In this document: in pieces, positions 8,144 to 17,107 of the stretch
Layout of the letters: each line of letters starts with the position of its first letter
Numbering within the stretch: position 1 is the stretch's first letter
Made by a program: the position numbers and the translations under genes
From: an uncultured Eubacteriales bacterium
GTDB taxonomy: Bacteria > Bacillota > Clostridia > Oscillospirales > CAG-272
NCBI GenBank assembly: GCA_905201895.1
Contig: CAJKPX010000007.1
Coordinates: forward strand, 7,360 to 71,359
Direction of reading: 5' to 3'
Length of the DNA: 64,000 bases
Notes under the pieces: model-generated
The model's input: the letters and a program-made list of their open reading frames with translations, nothing else
Told to the model about the DNA's origin: nothing
Databases searched by the model: none

Positions 8144-8805
8144 TCCACCTCCTCGGTGTTGATGCCCTCCTCGGTGTTATCCTCGCCGTTGGCTTTTACC
8201 TCTTCTTCGGTGAGGACCTTCTTGATGTAGGATACACATTCTCCCATCCTCTCATCGTCATCGATCAAGGACAAGCACTTCGCGTATCTTACGTTTACGA
8301 TATCCTTTGTTCCTTGAGGGAGATTCTTGAGATTGACAAAAACAGTGTCCAAGATGTCAAGAATAGCAATGTTTTGAAGGAGAACGGCGGCAAAAACCTT
8401 GTCGCGGTTTGTCTCGCTCTCCTGCGCGGCGGTATAATTGGCATTGATCGCATTGTATCCGTCAATCAATCTGTTTACAACCTCAACAACACCGCTCTGC
8501 GAAGTAAATACGCTCGTTGTGTTTGCCTTGATATCTTCCATCTTGTTCTTGAGCGATTTGTTTCTCAGCTTTGTCACGATTGCTCCTGCCGCCTCAAAGA
8601 CGAGCAGAGCGGCAATACCGATCTTGCTTCCATGATCCTGTAAGAATGCAAGCAGATGGTCGACGTAGGTAGGCTCGTAAGCCACGGAGTCATCTTGGTC
8701 GGTGGTCTCCTGTGCCCAAATCTCACTGCCGTCCATAGCCGCAACGGGAATGAAAAGGCAGGAGATGATGGCAACAACCAATGCTACGCGAATAAACGTT
8801 TTCAT
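8140..8805 (-). CDS. Exported/membrane-anchored phage protein
   Basis: 221 aa with a typical signal peptide (MKTFIRVALVVAIISCLFIP, cut near VAAMDG), a second hydrophobic helix (KIGIAALLVFEAAGAIVT, about 61-78), then a long helical domain and a very acidic C-terminus (EDNTEEGINTEEVE). Seen topology: secreted N-terminal segment, one membrane helix, cytoplasmic helical part. Function unknown; forms a pair with the overlapping small membrane protein and could belong to lysis or exclusion. Confidence 0.65.
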   Translation of the reverse strand: MKTFIRVALVVAIISCLFIPVAAMDGSEIWAQETTDQDDSVAYEPTYVDHLLAFLQDHGSKIGIAALLVFEAAGAIVTKLRNKSLKNKMEDIKANTTSVFTSQSGVVEVVNRLIDGYNAINANYTAAQESETNRDKVFAAVLLQNIAILDILDTVFVNLKNLPQGTKDIVNVRYAKCLSLIDDDERMGECVSYIKKVLTEEEVKANGEDNTEEGINTEEVE

Positions 8806-8818
8806 GGGTTCTTCCTCC

Positions 8819-9277
8819 TTAAATCAAATGATATCCCTCAAGGATCGAGTCGAGCCGTTTGGACACTTTGTCAGAGGTCTCCTGAACCTTGAGAAATTCG
8901 TTACGGAGATCGTCGATCTCGCAAAAGAGATTGGCGATCTTTTCGGGCAGATCGTTATCGTTTACGGCGATAAATACCTTCCCATCCTCTTGCGGCGTTG
9001 CGACGAGCCCCTCACACACCCATTTAGGCGGCTTTACAGTGCCGTCAAAGAGCGCAACGGAAACATTCACGTATCCGTTAAGAAAGCGCAGAGGAACGGC
9101 ACAAGAGCCGTCTGCGGCGATGTCTCGGTATCGTTCCGCGCCATTGCAAGCAAACACCGCAGTCGCTCCGATGGGCGCGTTCTCGAATTTGAAAACAACG
9201 TCCTCGGATGTGCAGATCGGGGTTCTGTTGGGAACCACGCCTCTGCCGCCGCCGAGAAGTCTGTATCCGATCTCCAT
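8819..9277 (-). CDS. Beta-rich tail/fibre accessory protein
   Basis: 152 aa. The N-terminal ~95 residues are beta-rich with an Ig-like feel (VVFKFENAPIGATAVFACNG, GYVNVSVALFDGTVKPPKWV), the C-terminal ~40 residues form a coiled coil (EKIANLFCEIDDLRNEF). This layout is common in baseplate or fibre-connector proteins. ATG 9277 is 9 nt after AGGGAGG; a GTG at 9280 is the alternative and would overlap the previous stop. Confidence 0.65.
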   Translation of the reverse strand: MEIGYRLLGGGRGVVPNRTPICTSEDVVFKFENAPIGATAVFACNGAERYRDIAADGSCAVPLRFLNGYVNVSVALFDGTVKPPKWVCEGLVATPQEDGKVFIAVNDNDLPEKIANLFCEIDDLRNEFLKVQETSDKVSKRLDSILEGYHLI

Positions 9278-9690
9278 CACAACGCGCCTCCCTTGAGGAT
9301 CGCATCGGAATCATCGATCACGGCTCTCACCTTTGCTCTGTCGGAAAGGTATGCAAGCCAACGCTCGTCATCATCCGACCACTCTCCAAGAGTATGCTTG
9401 TTGACCTTCCAATCGTTGTCGGAAAGCCACTTGAGCGCGGCTTCTCTCTTTCTGCTTGCGGTCGCTCTCGCGCGGATGCGCTCTCTCTGCTCCTTTGTCA
9501 GCTCGATCTTCTCGGTGTAGAAGGCTCTCGTGGTGGGATCGAAGCAGATAAATTCTCCTGCCACCGCCAAAGGAGGAATCTTGGCATCCTGCACTCTGAA
9601 GGAGGTCACGTTATCGGGAACCATGTCCGCAGAGTATTTGTCTGCAATCTGCAATAAAACTCTGTTTTTCTGGTCAATCTTGATATACAT
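9277..9690 (-). CDS. Tail-fibre-associated protein, unknown
   Basis: 137 aa beginning MYIKIDQKNRVLLQI, with a beta-rich N-terminal half (FICFDPTTRAFYTEKIELT) and a helical half (ELTKEQRERIRARATASRKREAALKW, shortened here in quotation to its first residues ELTKEQRER). Similar small proteins sit next to fibres in Firmicutes phages. No catalytic motif. Stop overlaps the next gene's start region. Confidence 0.6.
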   Translation of the reverse strand: MYIKIDQKNRVLLQIADKYSADMVPDNVTSFRVQDAKIPPLAVAGEFICFDPTTRAFYTEKIELTKEQRERIRARATASRKREAALKWLSDNDWKVNKHTLGEWSDDDERWLAYLSDRAKVRAVIDDSDAILKGGAL

Positions 9691-9702
9691 ATCTTTACCT
9701 CC

Positions 9703-10197
9703 TTATGCGTAAAAATCAAGGTTAAAAGCGTTTGATGGACTATCGGGAGTAACGCACATATTGTAAATACGGTTGGATATAAACAGAACGTACATTTCAT
9801 TACCGTTATAGTTATATACACGTGCAATAGCAAAATCCCCTTCAAAGCTCAAATCCTCGAGACGTTCTGCTTCATATTCACCGTGCGTGTATATTTTAGT
9901 AAGTGCTTGCATTTGCTCGAATTCTTGTGCCCAATTATGGTTGTTCAAGAAGTTAACAAATTTTGCTCTTTTCAAAAATTCAAAAGCGTCTCTCGAACCG
10001 TTTTCTCCAATCTGATAACCGAGGTTAATCAAGTCACAGTAGTAACCACCGCTAACGCTTTCCCAAGTTACGTTGTCATAAACAAATCCTACTGAAGCGA
10101 ATTTTTCAAGACCTTTGACTTCCGCCGCTTCTCTTGCAGTTTCATCCTCGATGGGATAGACAACGCCTTTTATTCTAATCCCTGAAATTGTATCCAT
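9703..10197 (-). CDS. Phage tail-region protein, unknown
   Basis: 164 aa. The N-terminus MDTISGIRIKGVVYPIEDETAR is the short 'regulatory' strand-helix opening often seen at the start of phage fibre and head-fibre proteins (shortest recognisable part GVVYPIEDETAR). The rest is unrecognised, with aromatic-rich segments (YYCDLINLGYQ, FLNNHNWAQEF). Slightly AT-richer codon use than its neighbours, which may mean a recently swapped host-range gene. Confidence 0.6.
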   Translation of the reverse strand: MDTISGIRIKGVVYPIEDETAREAAEVKGLEKFASVGFVYDNVTWESVSGGYYCDLINLGYQIGENGSRDAFEFLKRAKFVNFLNNHNWAQEFEQMQALTKIYTHGEYEAERLEDLSFEGDFAIARVYNYNGNEMYVLFISNRIYNMCVTPDSPSNAFNLDFYA

Positions 10198-10214
10198 TTT
10201 ATCCTCCTTGTAGT

Positions 10215-10739
10215 TTAGCTGATGATCAGGACACCGTCTTCAACCGTAAGAAGGTTGTTTTCGGATTCCAAAACCAAAGTTTTTCCCTCGACCGACATCA
10301 CAAGAACTCCCGTGTCACCCTTCTCGCCCTTGATGTAGTTTTCGGAAATGCGCTCGTCATATTCCGAAAGCAACGAGGCGATGCCGTAGAGCGCCTCCTG
10401 CAAGCTCATGGTGCGATCCCCAACGGAGGTGACACCGAGCAGAGTCGCAAGTTTGCCGTTTTGAATCGAATCGAGCAGAGCCTTGAACGACTCAATCTCG
10501 TTATTCTTCCAATCGGAGGGCAATGCAAGGTATTCTCCCACATCGGATGAGGAAAACGCGCTTGCAATATCGTTGTATCGGTCTGCGAGAAGCTTGGAGA
10601 GCTGGTCAAACCACACCTTCAGTTGAGATGCAGAGAGACCGCCCTCTCCATATCGCGTTGCGGCATTCGGTCTGTCCGCCAACGCCTGAACGCCGAGAAT
10701 CGAGATCTGTCTCGGCGTAATCTGTTCAAATTTTTTCAT
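10215..10739 (-). CDS. Fibre-like protein with collagen-type motif
   Basis: 174 aa. N-terminus MKKFEQITPRQISILGVQAL and LADRPNAATRYGEGGLSA are typical of short tail-fibre base proteins; a helical middle is followed by the collagen-like KGEKGDTG (about 143-150) and a beta-rich end. Probably trimeric virion surface protein. It lies 9 nt downstream of the gp12-like gene. Confidence 0.65.
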   Translation of the reverse strand: MKKFEQITPRQISILGVQALADRPNAATRYGEGGLSASQLKVWFDQLSKLLADRYNDIASAFSSSDVGEYLALPSDWKNNEIESFKALLDSIQNGKLATLLGVTSVGDRTMSLQEALYGIASLLSEYDERISENYIKGEKGDTGVLVMSVEGKTLVLESENNLLTVEDGVLIIS

Positions 10740-10747
10740 GTTGCCTC

Positions 10748-13327
10748 CTATTGCTTGTAGCGACCTACAACCGTGTATCGGTAGGCAATGTAGAAGACAG
10801 AGAACGGCTTCATATATTCGTCAGAATACAAGAAGTATTGCTTCTCCACCCATTTCTTCTCTGCCTCTCTCACCGCAAAAAGACTATTGTCGGTTGTCGA
10901 GAGAGAAAGGTCACTGAAGTCCACATTGTCAAACGAAAAGATCTCACTGTTGATTCGTGCGATCTGCTCATACGGCTTCTTGTTCGTTCTCACCTTGACC
11001 TTTGCCGCAGATGACAAGAAGCTCTTGGTCTTGATGACCGTCGACTTCTTCACCGTAGACTTTGTGAGATGAGGAATGTCGCAATTATCCATCCTTGTAG
11101 CGCATCCGCAATAGATCACGCGATCGTCGAAGGTGTAGTACCGAGGATGGATCTCTCCGCGCTCATCTCGCATATCAAAGTTGAACGAGCATACCGTTCC
11201 GTTCGTAGTGCCGAAGAAAAGATTGTTGTCAATCACTTTCATGATCACCGCAGGATTAAACACTCCACCCGTCTTGTTTCCGCGAGTCGAGCAGAGAAGC
11301 GCACGAATGACCGTCTCGTCACCGCCCTCGTCGCTCTCATAAATGGTGAAGTATACGCGCTCGGTGTACTTGATTCCTGCAAATTCGAGCTCAAGATCGT
11401 CCTCATGGATCACAACGCCGCTGGTGCCGTCATCCATCGGTGGGTTGGCGATCTGATTGGTTCTGTCCTCAAATTCACCGCGATCCTCGTTGTAATACTT
11501 GGTTGCGGCGGCGAGAGGAACATTGATCCATTCGTCATCCGTTGCGCAATCACATCGGAGCGCAGATCGATGGCACACGGGGCAATATCGCACGTGCGCT
11601 CCCTCAAATTCGGGAGGAAGGCTATCGCTATATCTGTACTCGGTGTATTGCCCATCATACACGCCAATGTCCTCAAGGTAATACCATTCGTATTGTGTTG
11701 TGCCGGTATCATGCTCAAATCTCTGCCTGCTATCTGCCAAGAACACACTGCCGTTCACGTTCAGAACAAGATACCCATTCCATTCCGTGAGCGTAGCATC
11801 CTCAAGAGGCAGATTTGCGAGCTTTGCATCCACCATGCTTGATCGATGCTCGATCGCTCTCTCAAGCCTTACAGAGAGCTGGCTAACGCCCTCCAAGCCA
11901 AGCTTGGACACAAACACGGGGTCATCGAGAAAGTTAACACACGCGCCAATGCAACCGACTCCGTTGAGCCCCTGCACAGAGGGATACACCCTCGGCAGCA
12001 GATTCTCATTGGAATCCATTGCGGTGTGGAAAAATGTGGAGCCATCCTGCTGGGACTCCTTCTTGAGCACCATGAGCGTGTCGGCAACCGGCACCATTCC
12101 CGTGATCGGTATGTTTCCTACGCCGTCCTGCACATAGTTCAAGATGCCAAAATAGGTGGGATCAACGTATCCCGTGAGGTTTCGACCGCAATAGAATACG
12201 TGGTTGGGGAATGCAGGGTTACCAGACAGAAACACACGATTATCGAAGATCGTTGCAAGAGTACAATCCGTGATCATGTTCTCGATCTGCTCACGATACT
12301 CCGTAACGCCCGAAACACTGTAAAGCCGCTTTGATGCCGTGACATCAATTCCTGCATAGAATTCGGGTCTGCCCGCATCCTTCGGGGCTTGAGGCGCCTC
12401 TGCAAACGTGATCTTTCCGAGCGCGAGATCCACTGTGTAGTTGCTCACCACCTCGTCGTAGACCTTGACCGACACCACCTCGTCGAGATTGTTCTCGTTC
12501 ATGTAGTATTCGGTTGTTGTTCCGTCTGCAATAAAGGTGTGCTTGAACAAGGGCGTTAGGACATTCCTCTGCTCATATTCTAATCCAATATCCGCATTCT
12601 CACCGCTTGGGACAATGTTGATATAGGTGGTTGGAACATACGCCGAAGAAACAACGCTCCTCACGGATTCCCCGTCAAAGACGAGGTAATTCTTTCCGTC
12701 AATGACGTAAAGACGATTGTTGAAAACAAAAGACTCGCTTCTTCGCTCGTTCATCGAAGAGAACAAGGCATCACTCGACCGCATTACAGACTCTTTGTAC
12801 ACCAAGTATACAAGGTCTCCCTTTGCAAGATCTCCGCGAGAGATTTCAAGCCTCTTCGATTCCACCAAAAAGGTGGTGTTTGCGAGGATGCTTTCTCCGC
12901 TCGACTTTTTCACGTCCACAACGCTCTCGATCGAAAAGTCGAGATCGATCAAGAACGTGAGCGTGCCGTTGGTGTTTGCGGATTCCTGCGGAAGCTCAAT
13001 CGTGGCTTCCTTGTCAATGTTAACAGTATCGGGATAATTCTTCCAAAGGTAGAGCCTTGTTCCGGCATGAACGAGAACACTTCTGTTTACATCCCGAAGC
13101 TCATGGATGCCGTAAATGCGATCCTTATTGGGGACATCAAATCTACGTCTGAAGCCCGTGATCGTCTCAAGAGCACGACCTTGACCGGATTGGTAATCAC
13201 GGAACATATTGACCGCATAAGCCAATCTTTGCCGATTGACTTGGGTATGATCAGAGGAAAAATCAACGCCACGGAAATCACCGTAGTATGCGCTTCCTTC
13301 GCTCGTATTTCGTGTCAAATATCCCAT
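10748..13327 (-). CDS. Tail nozzle protein (T7 gp12-like), with Cys4 knuckle
   Basis: 859 aa, beta-rich, opening with GVDFSSDHTQVNRQRLAYAV and FRRRFDVPNKDRIYGIHEL, then VLVHAGTRLYLW: the pattern of podovirus tail-nozzle/stabilisation proteins that start with repeated propeller-like strands. It should cap the tail and control DNA release. Residues encoded at 11546-11584 form CPVCHRSALRCDC, a metal-knuckle insertion uncommon for this family. It follows the gp11-like gene by 4 nt, matching the T7 gp11-gp12 order. Confidence 0.75.
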   Translation of the reverse strand: MGYLTRNTSEGSAYYGDFRGVDFSSDHTQVNRQRLAYAVNMFRDYQSGQGRALETITGFRRRFDVPNKDRIYGIHELRDVNRSVLVHAGTRLYLWKNYPDTVNIDKEATIELPQESANTNGTLTFLIDLDFSIESVVDVKKSSGESILANTTFLVESKRLEISRGDLAKGDLVYLVYKESVMRSSDALFSSMNERRSESFVFNNRLYVIDGKNYLVFDGESVRSVVSSAYVPTTYINIVPSGENADIGLEYEQRNVLTPLFKHTFIADGTTTEYYMNENNLDEVVSVKVYDEVVSNYTVDLALGKITFAEAPQAPKDAGRPEFYAGIDVTASKRLYSVSGVTEYREQIENMITDCTLATIFDNRVFLSGNPAFPNHVFYCGRNLTGYVDPTYFGILNYVQDGVGNIPITGMVPVADTLMVLKKESQQDGSTFFHTAMDSNENLLPRVYPSVQGLNGVGCIGACVNFLDDPVFVSKLGLEGVSQLSVRLERAIEHRSSMVDAKLANLPLEDATLTEWNGYLVLNVNGSVFLADSRQRFEHDTGTTQYEWYYLEDIGVYDGQYTEYRYSDSLPPEFEGAHVRYCPVCHRSALRCDCATDDEWINVPLAAATKYYNEDRGEFEDRTNQIANPPMDDGTSGVVIHEDDLELEFAGIKYTERVYFTIYESDEGGDETVIRALLCSTRGNKTGGVFNPAVIMKVIDNNLFFGTTNGTVCSFNFDMRDERGEIHPRYYTFDDRVIYCGCATRMDNCDIPHLTKSTVKKSTVIKTKSFLSSAAKVKVRTNKKPYEQIARINSEIFSFDNVDFSDLSLSTTDNSLFAVREAEKKWVEKQYFLYSDEYMKPFSVFYIAYRYTVVGRYKQ
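11546..11584 (-). other. Cys4 knuckle codons in the nozzle gene
   Basis: Encodes CPVCHRSALRCDC, spacing C-x2-C-x6-C-x-C, the same spacing as the knuckle in the portal gene (30703-30741). Likely zinc binding by motif. Confidence 0.7.
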
Positions 13328-13331
13328 AAGT

Positions 13332-14246
13332 TCACCATCCGTTCGTGCCTCTGATTACCACGGGCTTCATGGATTTATGCCTTCGTTCAACGTCTGCCGC
13401 AAGCTCTCTGTACAATGCCATGTAATATTCAGCCTTGCTCGGCTCATCCTCCACCCACACATATGCTGCAACAAGCGTGGGAAGAAGCGCGCAAAGATCG
13501 GGGTCGAGATCGATCGTGGTCTCGTCAGTGCCTGCAGAACCACTGTTCACCAGCATCGCAGGTGCTCGATGGTATTGAATCCGATAAACGCCATTTGCAT
13601 CGAAAGGAAGAAGAACGACTCTGCCATTCTCTACCAAGTATCCTTGATTGAGAAGGAGGTGGGTGTCATCATCCAAGATAGGGGGAGATGCAAGCGCAAG
13701 GAAATCATCGGTGAGCCCGCTGATGTCGTAGCGAGTGAACGGCTCATAAGCGGGAATATCCGATACGGAATCGCTATAGAGCCGATCATACATCGCCACG
13801 TTCTTGATGGAGTAGACGTATTCTCCGCTGAATCGGAGTCGGAACAGACCGCGCTTGAATTCACCGTCAACGGTGATAAAGCCACGATATGCCACGAATC
13901 CACCGCGAGAGTTTAGGTCTCTCGACCCGATCAACGACCATCTCCCAACGCCCTCGTTGTAATACTCGATATAGAGCACGCCAATACCATCCGCTTCGAA
14001 GTAGTAAGACTTTGGGTCTGTAGCCTCATATGTGAGCTCTGCGACCTTTTCAGCGGATGCGAAGGTGTTTTCACGGACAAGGTTGGGAAAGGGCTTGTGG
14101 TTCACTACACACGCCGCCACCGCAGGTCGGATCGCGTTGACCTGCAGTAGCGCGCGATTTGCGGTGTAATAGAATCGATCTTCATTTTCAAGGGAGTCTT
14201 CAAAACCGAGTTGCGACACTTGTCTGTAGAGATCTGATACTCGCAT
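13332..14246 (-). CDS. Head-tail adaptor (T7 gp11 / P22 gp4-like)
   Basis: 304 aa. It starts MRVSDLYRQVSQLGFEDSL, has a beta-rich middle, and ends with the adaptor-type helix (ALLPTLVAAYVWVEDEPSKA, then YYMALYRELAADVERR) that packs against the portal. Place between major capsid and nozzle genes supports the assignment. Such proteins form a 12-mer ring under the portal. Sequence identity to named families is low, so the call rests on architecture and order. Confidence 0.65.
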   Translation of the reverse strand: MRVSDLYRQVSQLGFEDSLENEDRFYYTANRALLQVNAIRPAVAACVVNHKPFPNLVRENTFASAEKVAELTYEATDPKSYYFEADGIGVLYIEYYNEGVGRWSLIGSRDLNSRGGFVAYRGFITVDGEFKRGLFRLRFSGEYVYSIKNVAMYDRLYSDSVSDIPAYEPFTRYDISGLTDDFLALASPPILDDDTHLLLNQGYLVENGRVVLLPFDANGVYRIQYHRAPAMLVNSGSAGTDETTIDLDPDLCALLPTLVAAYVWVEDEPSKAEYYMALYRELAADVERRHKSMKPVVIRGTNGW

Positions 14247-14270
14247 TTTGTCCTCCTTTAAGATCGGCTA

Positions 14271-15314
14271 TTACGCGAGAGCGGTAGCGTTGGTTACGGC
14301 AGATGCGGAGTTGACGGCGCGGAGGATGTGCTTCCAAGTGGTGAAGCCAAGACCCATGCGGCAGTAGCCGTTCCAGAAGAAGTTTCTGGTGTGGGGATCG
14401 ATGCCGTTGGTGATGTCGAGCTTCACGCGGTTGAAGAACATATTGCCGAGCAGATTCTCGTTTGCCTCGGAGGACATGACCATGATCTCGTCACCTTCTG
14501 CTTCCCAGCCGTCAAGGACAACGAGAGTCCAATTGCCGTACTGCGTGTTGATGTCGTTGTAGTCGGAGCCGGTGGTTCTCTCGGTGCCAACGATCTTCTT
14601 TGCCATCATCTCAAGCTCGGGGCGGTTGCAGGGGATGATCAGGGTGTCTGCGGTGTAGCCCATCGTCTCGCCGTTCTCATCCTTGAAGTTGCGGAGCTTG
14701 TTTGCGAGCACTGCAAGGGTCTTCTCAAAGGTTGCGGCATCTTTGGTGAATTCACCGTAGAAGTAGTTGGTCTGGGTCTTGCCCTTCATCTTGTCGGTGG
14801 AGTAGGTGTGACCGTTGTGGAACAGAGGCTTGCCGTCACCGGTGGTAAGGTCAACGGTTGCCTTGTTGAACACGAAGGAAGCCTTGGTCGCGTTGATGAG
14901 AGACTGCGCGCCAAACTTCACGCGGGTCTTGTAGTATGCGCGAACAAACTTCTTGGGCTTGTTCTTCATGTTGGTGCCCATGCCGAATTTCGCATCGTCA
15001 GCCATCTTGCGAGTGATGGTGAATTCCTTTGCGAATTCGATGTGGGAGATCGTCTTGTCATAGGTCTTCTCAACGGAATCGTTCTCCGCCTCCTGACCCT
15101 CTTCCTTTGCCATGAAGGTGTCGAAATCGCTCTCGCCCATGATGGTCTCGGCGTATCTGTTCGACTTCTCGATGTTGTAGAGCACGTCAAGGCTGGTCTT
15201 GTTCTTCTCGCAGAGATTGGACTCGTTCTCGATCAGAGCCTTGATGGGATGCTCAAATTTTCCGAACATCGGGTCATTCTTGCCCGACATTGCACTGTAG
15301 GTAAAGTTTGCCAT
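14271..15314 (-). CDS. Major capsid protein
   Basis: 347 aa, beginning MANFTYSAMSGKNDP. Characteristic pieces: an N-terminal arm, then EFTITRKMADDAKF, TKASFVFNKATVDLTTGDGKPLF and the C-terminal strands (FFNRVKLDITNGIDP). Length and position (after scaffold and decoration genes, before the adaptor) are those of an HK97-fold capsid protein; the DGKPLFHNGHTYST segment is a familiar feature of Mu/podovirus-type capsid proteins. Strong RBS AAGGAGGA before the ATG as expected for a highly made protein. Confidence 0.82.
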   Translation of the reverse strand: MANFTYSAMSGKNDPMFGKFEHPIKALIENESNLCEKNKTSLDVLYNIEKSNRYAETIMGESDFDTFMAKEEGQEAENDSVEKTYDKTISHIEFAKEFTITRKMADDAKFGMGTNMKNKPKKFVRAYYKTRVKFGAQSLINATKASFVFNKATVDLTTGDGKPLFHNGHTYSTDKMKGKTQTNYFYGEFTKDAATFEKTLAVLANKLRNFKDENGETMGYTADTLIIPCNRPELEMMAKKIVGTERTTGSDYNDINTQYGNWTLVVLDGWEAEGDEIMVMSSEANENLLGNMFFNRVKLDITNGIDPHTRNFFWNGYCRMGLGFTTWKHILRAVNSASAVTNATALA

Positions 15315-15329
15315 TTTTGTGTGTCCTCC

Positions 15330-15728
15330 TTAAATTCTTACGACAATGGTATCTCCAGCTTTGGTTGCACCGTTCACGGATTCAACGGTTACCACGCCGT
15401 CGGTGGTGGTAGCGGTTACCTGCAGACCATCGGTGTGGATGGTCACCTTCGCGCCGGGCACGAGAGAAGTGGGAGCGGCGGTTACGGGAACCTCATATAC
15501 CTGATTGGGCTCTACGCGGCAAGCGGCGATCTTTCTGCTTGCGGCAGAAGCCGAAATCTGACCCATAGCAATGTGGGTGGGCTTTGCGGTAGCACCGCAC
15601 TTGGTGAGCTTGCCAGCCCCGTTGAGAACGAGTGCCTCACCTACGGAAATAGCCTCCGCAGCGGCTTCGTAGAAAACGGGAGAGGGAACGTTCTCTCTGC
15701 CGTTCTCAATTCTGATGAGCTTAAACAT
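15330..15728 (-). CDS. Capsid decoration/head-fibre-base protein
   Basis: 132 aa beta-barrel-like protein with Ala/Val/Thr/Gly-rich composition (AISVGEALVLNGAGKLTKCG, HIAMGQISASAA, VPGAKVTIHTDGLQVT). This is the pattern of small decoration proteins encoded between scaffold and major capsid genes. It likely sits on capsid surface. The 15-nt gaps on both sides suggest one mRNA. Confidence 0.72.
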   Translation of the reverse strand: MFKLIRIENGRENVPSPVFYEAAAEAISVGEALVLNGAGKLTKCGATAKPTHIAMGQISASAASRKIAACRVEPNQVYEVPVTAAPTSLVPGAKVTIHTDGLQVTATTTDGVVTVESVNGATKAGDTIVVRI

Positions 15729-15743
15729 TTTTGAATTCTCCTA

Positions 15744-16625
15744 TCATACAGTATTTTTGTACAAGGAAATGATCTCCTTGTCGGATTTTCCTGGGAAGAG
15801 CTCTCTCCACGCCTTCAGATCCGCTCTCGTCATAGGAACGGAGCTATCCTTTGCCCCCTTGGGAACAGATGTCTGGAGATGGCTCTTCGACTCGTGGAGC
15901 GACTGCTTTTTGACGGCGGTCGCAATTTCGGTTCGGATTCCATCGGGATTTGCGGCGGCATAAGCCTGCTTTGCGGAAAGACCCATGTCTCGGAGTCTTC
16001 CGAATTCGCGCTTGATCGCTTGAGGCAAATCACGAATGTCGGTGTATTTTTGGGTTTCGGGGTATGCCGCATGGAGTTCTGCAAGATCGGCTTTTGCCAT
16101 CTTTTCAAATTCCTGCCTCTGCAGCAATGCACGCGCCTGCGCATCCCGCTCTGCGGCGGCTTTCTTCTCAAGATATTCTTTGGTAGTTACGCCTTCCGCT
16201 TCTGCGGCAAGAGAAGCAAGTCCCTCCATCACGTCATCGGTTTTTACGCCAAGCTTTGCAAGGGTGTCCTTGCTCTGCGAACGAAGTCGGTTGAGTTCGG
16301 CGCGAAGCTTGATCACCTCTTCGTTAGGCTTTGCTTCGGGCACCTTTGGCTCTTCCTTCTTCGGTTCTTCTTTGGGAGGTGTTTCTTCAGCCTTCTCCGA
16401 TTCCTCGGAGCCTTCATCCGTATCCTCTACGGTCTCGTCGTCAACATCATCTTCATCGAATACTACATCGGGGATGATAATGTTTCCGTCTTCATCATAC
16501 TCAAATTCATCGTCCCTTTCGGGCTCGTTGTCGACCTCTTCGGGTTCCTCCTCATCGGTGGGGTCGATGTCGGTGTCGATGTCTTCGTCTTCCTCGTTGA
16601 GTGTGATTTCGTCTTTTTCGTTCAT
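15744..16625 (-). CDS. Capsid scaffolding protein
   Basis: 293 aa. The N-terminal ~100 residues are strongly acidic and repetitive (EDEDIDTDIDPTDEEEPEE), followed by Glu/Lys/Pro linker (PKEEPKKEEPKVPEAK), then a helical/coiled-coil part (VIKLRAELNRLRSQ) and a basic C-terminus (RADLKAWRELFPGKSDKEI) fitting a capsid-binding helix-turn-helix. Gene position directly before decoration and capsid genes confirms the role. No protease domain seen. Confidence 0.83.
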   Translation of the reverse strand: MNEKDEITLNEEDEDIDTDIDPTDEEEPEEVDNEPERDDEFEYDEDGNIIIPDVVFDEDDVDDETVEDTDEGSEESEKAEETPPKEEPKKEEPKVPEAKPNEEVIKLRAELNRLRSQSKDTLAKLGVKTDDVMEGLASLAAEAEGVTTKEYLEKKAAAERDAQARALLQRQEFEKMAKADLAELHAAYPETQKYTDIRDLPQAIKREFGRLRDMGLSAKQAYAAANPDGIRTEIATAVKKQSLHESKSHLQTSVPKGAKDSSVPMTRADLKAWRELFPGKSDKEIISLYKNTV

Positions 16626-16653
16626 GATCTTAATCTCCTTGTTGTGATCTTAA

Positions 16654-16785
16654 TTACTTGGATTTCTTGGTGCCGTCGCGAAGATCGCTCCCCTTTACAA
16701 CGGTTGCTTTGGGATCGTTGCTCACGGGTCTCGGTGCTTTGATTACGCCGCCCTGATTGGTGGCAAATCTGTTGTCCTTTTTCAT
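16654..16785 (-). CDS. 43-aa basic phage protein
   Basis: MKKDNRFATNQGGVIKAPRP start, basic and likely disordered, ending in GTKKSK. Start at 16785 with AAAGGAGG upstream; it begins the capsid sub-operon just after a terminator. Function unknown; similar tiny proteins precede scaffold genes in other phages. Confidence 0.7.
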   Translation of the reverse strand: MKKDNRFATNQGGVIKAPRPVSNDPKATVVKGSDLRDGTKKSK

Positions 16786-16814
16786 GACTTTACCTCCTTT
16801 GCAATATTTTGAAA

Positions 16815-16859
16815 TGAAAAGAGCCACAACAACCGAGATTTCCTCGGAAATTGTGGCTC
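16815..16859 (-). terminator. Terminator between polyvalent-protein and capsid sub-operons
   Basis: GAGCCACAA (16859-16851) pairs TTGTGGCTC (16829-16821) with an inner CCGAG/CTCGG helix, followed on the minus strand by TTTTCATTTC. It implies separate control or attenuation of capsid genes. Confidence 0.75.
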
Positions 16860-16886
16860 TCATCTCAATGGATTTTGGCGCGTTTG

Positions 16887-17051
16887 TTATTTAGTTTCTA
16901 TCGTCCAAAATTTGCCGCATCTCTTGCAACGGAATGCCATACCGAAAATGTGGCTTCCGTGCATGAGCCCGACGTTCTTCAGACGCTCCCCACAGTTGGG
17001 GCAGGTGATCTTTGTCACCTCGCAAGCATTGGTTTCTTTGATTGTAAGCAT
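16887..17051 (-). CDS. 54-aa zinc-ribbon protein
   Basis: Two CxxC knuckles, KITCPNCGERLKNV and FRCKRCGKFWTI, form a Com-like zinc ribbon. Start ATG 17051 lies 6 nt after AGGAGGGG. The gene is in a different frame from a longer open frame on this stretch and is preferred because of the RBS and the cysteines. In Mu-type phages Com activates translation of mom; here no such target is seen. Confidence 0.8.
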   Translation of the reverse strand: MLTIKETNACEVTKITCPNCGERLKNVGLMHGSHIFGMAFRCKRCGKFWTIETK

Positions 17052-17107
17052 AGTCCACCCCTCCTAATGCGAATAATAGCACAAATTCATACGTTTTTAG
17101 TCGCAAT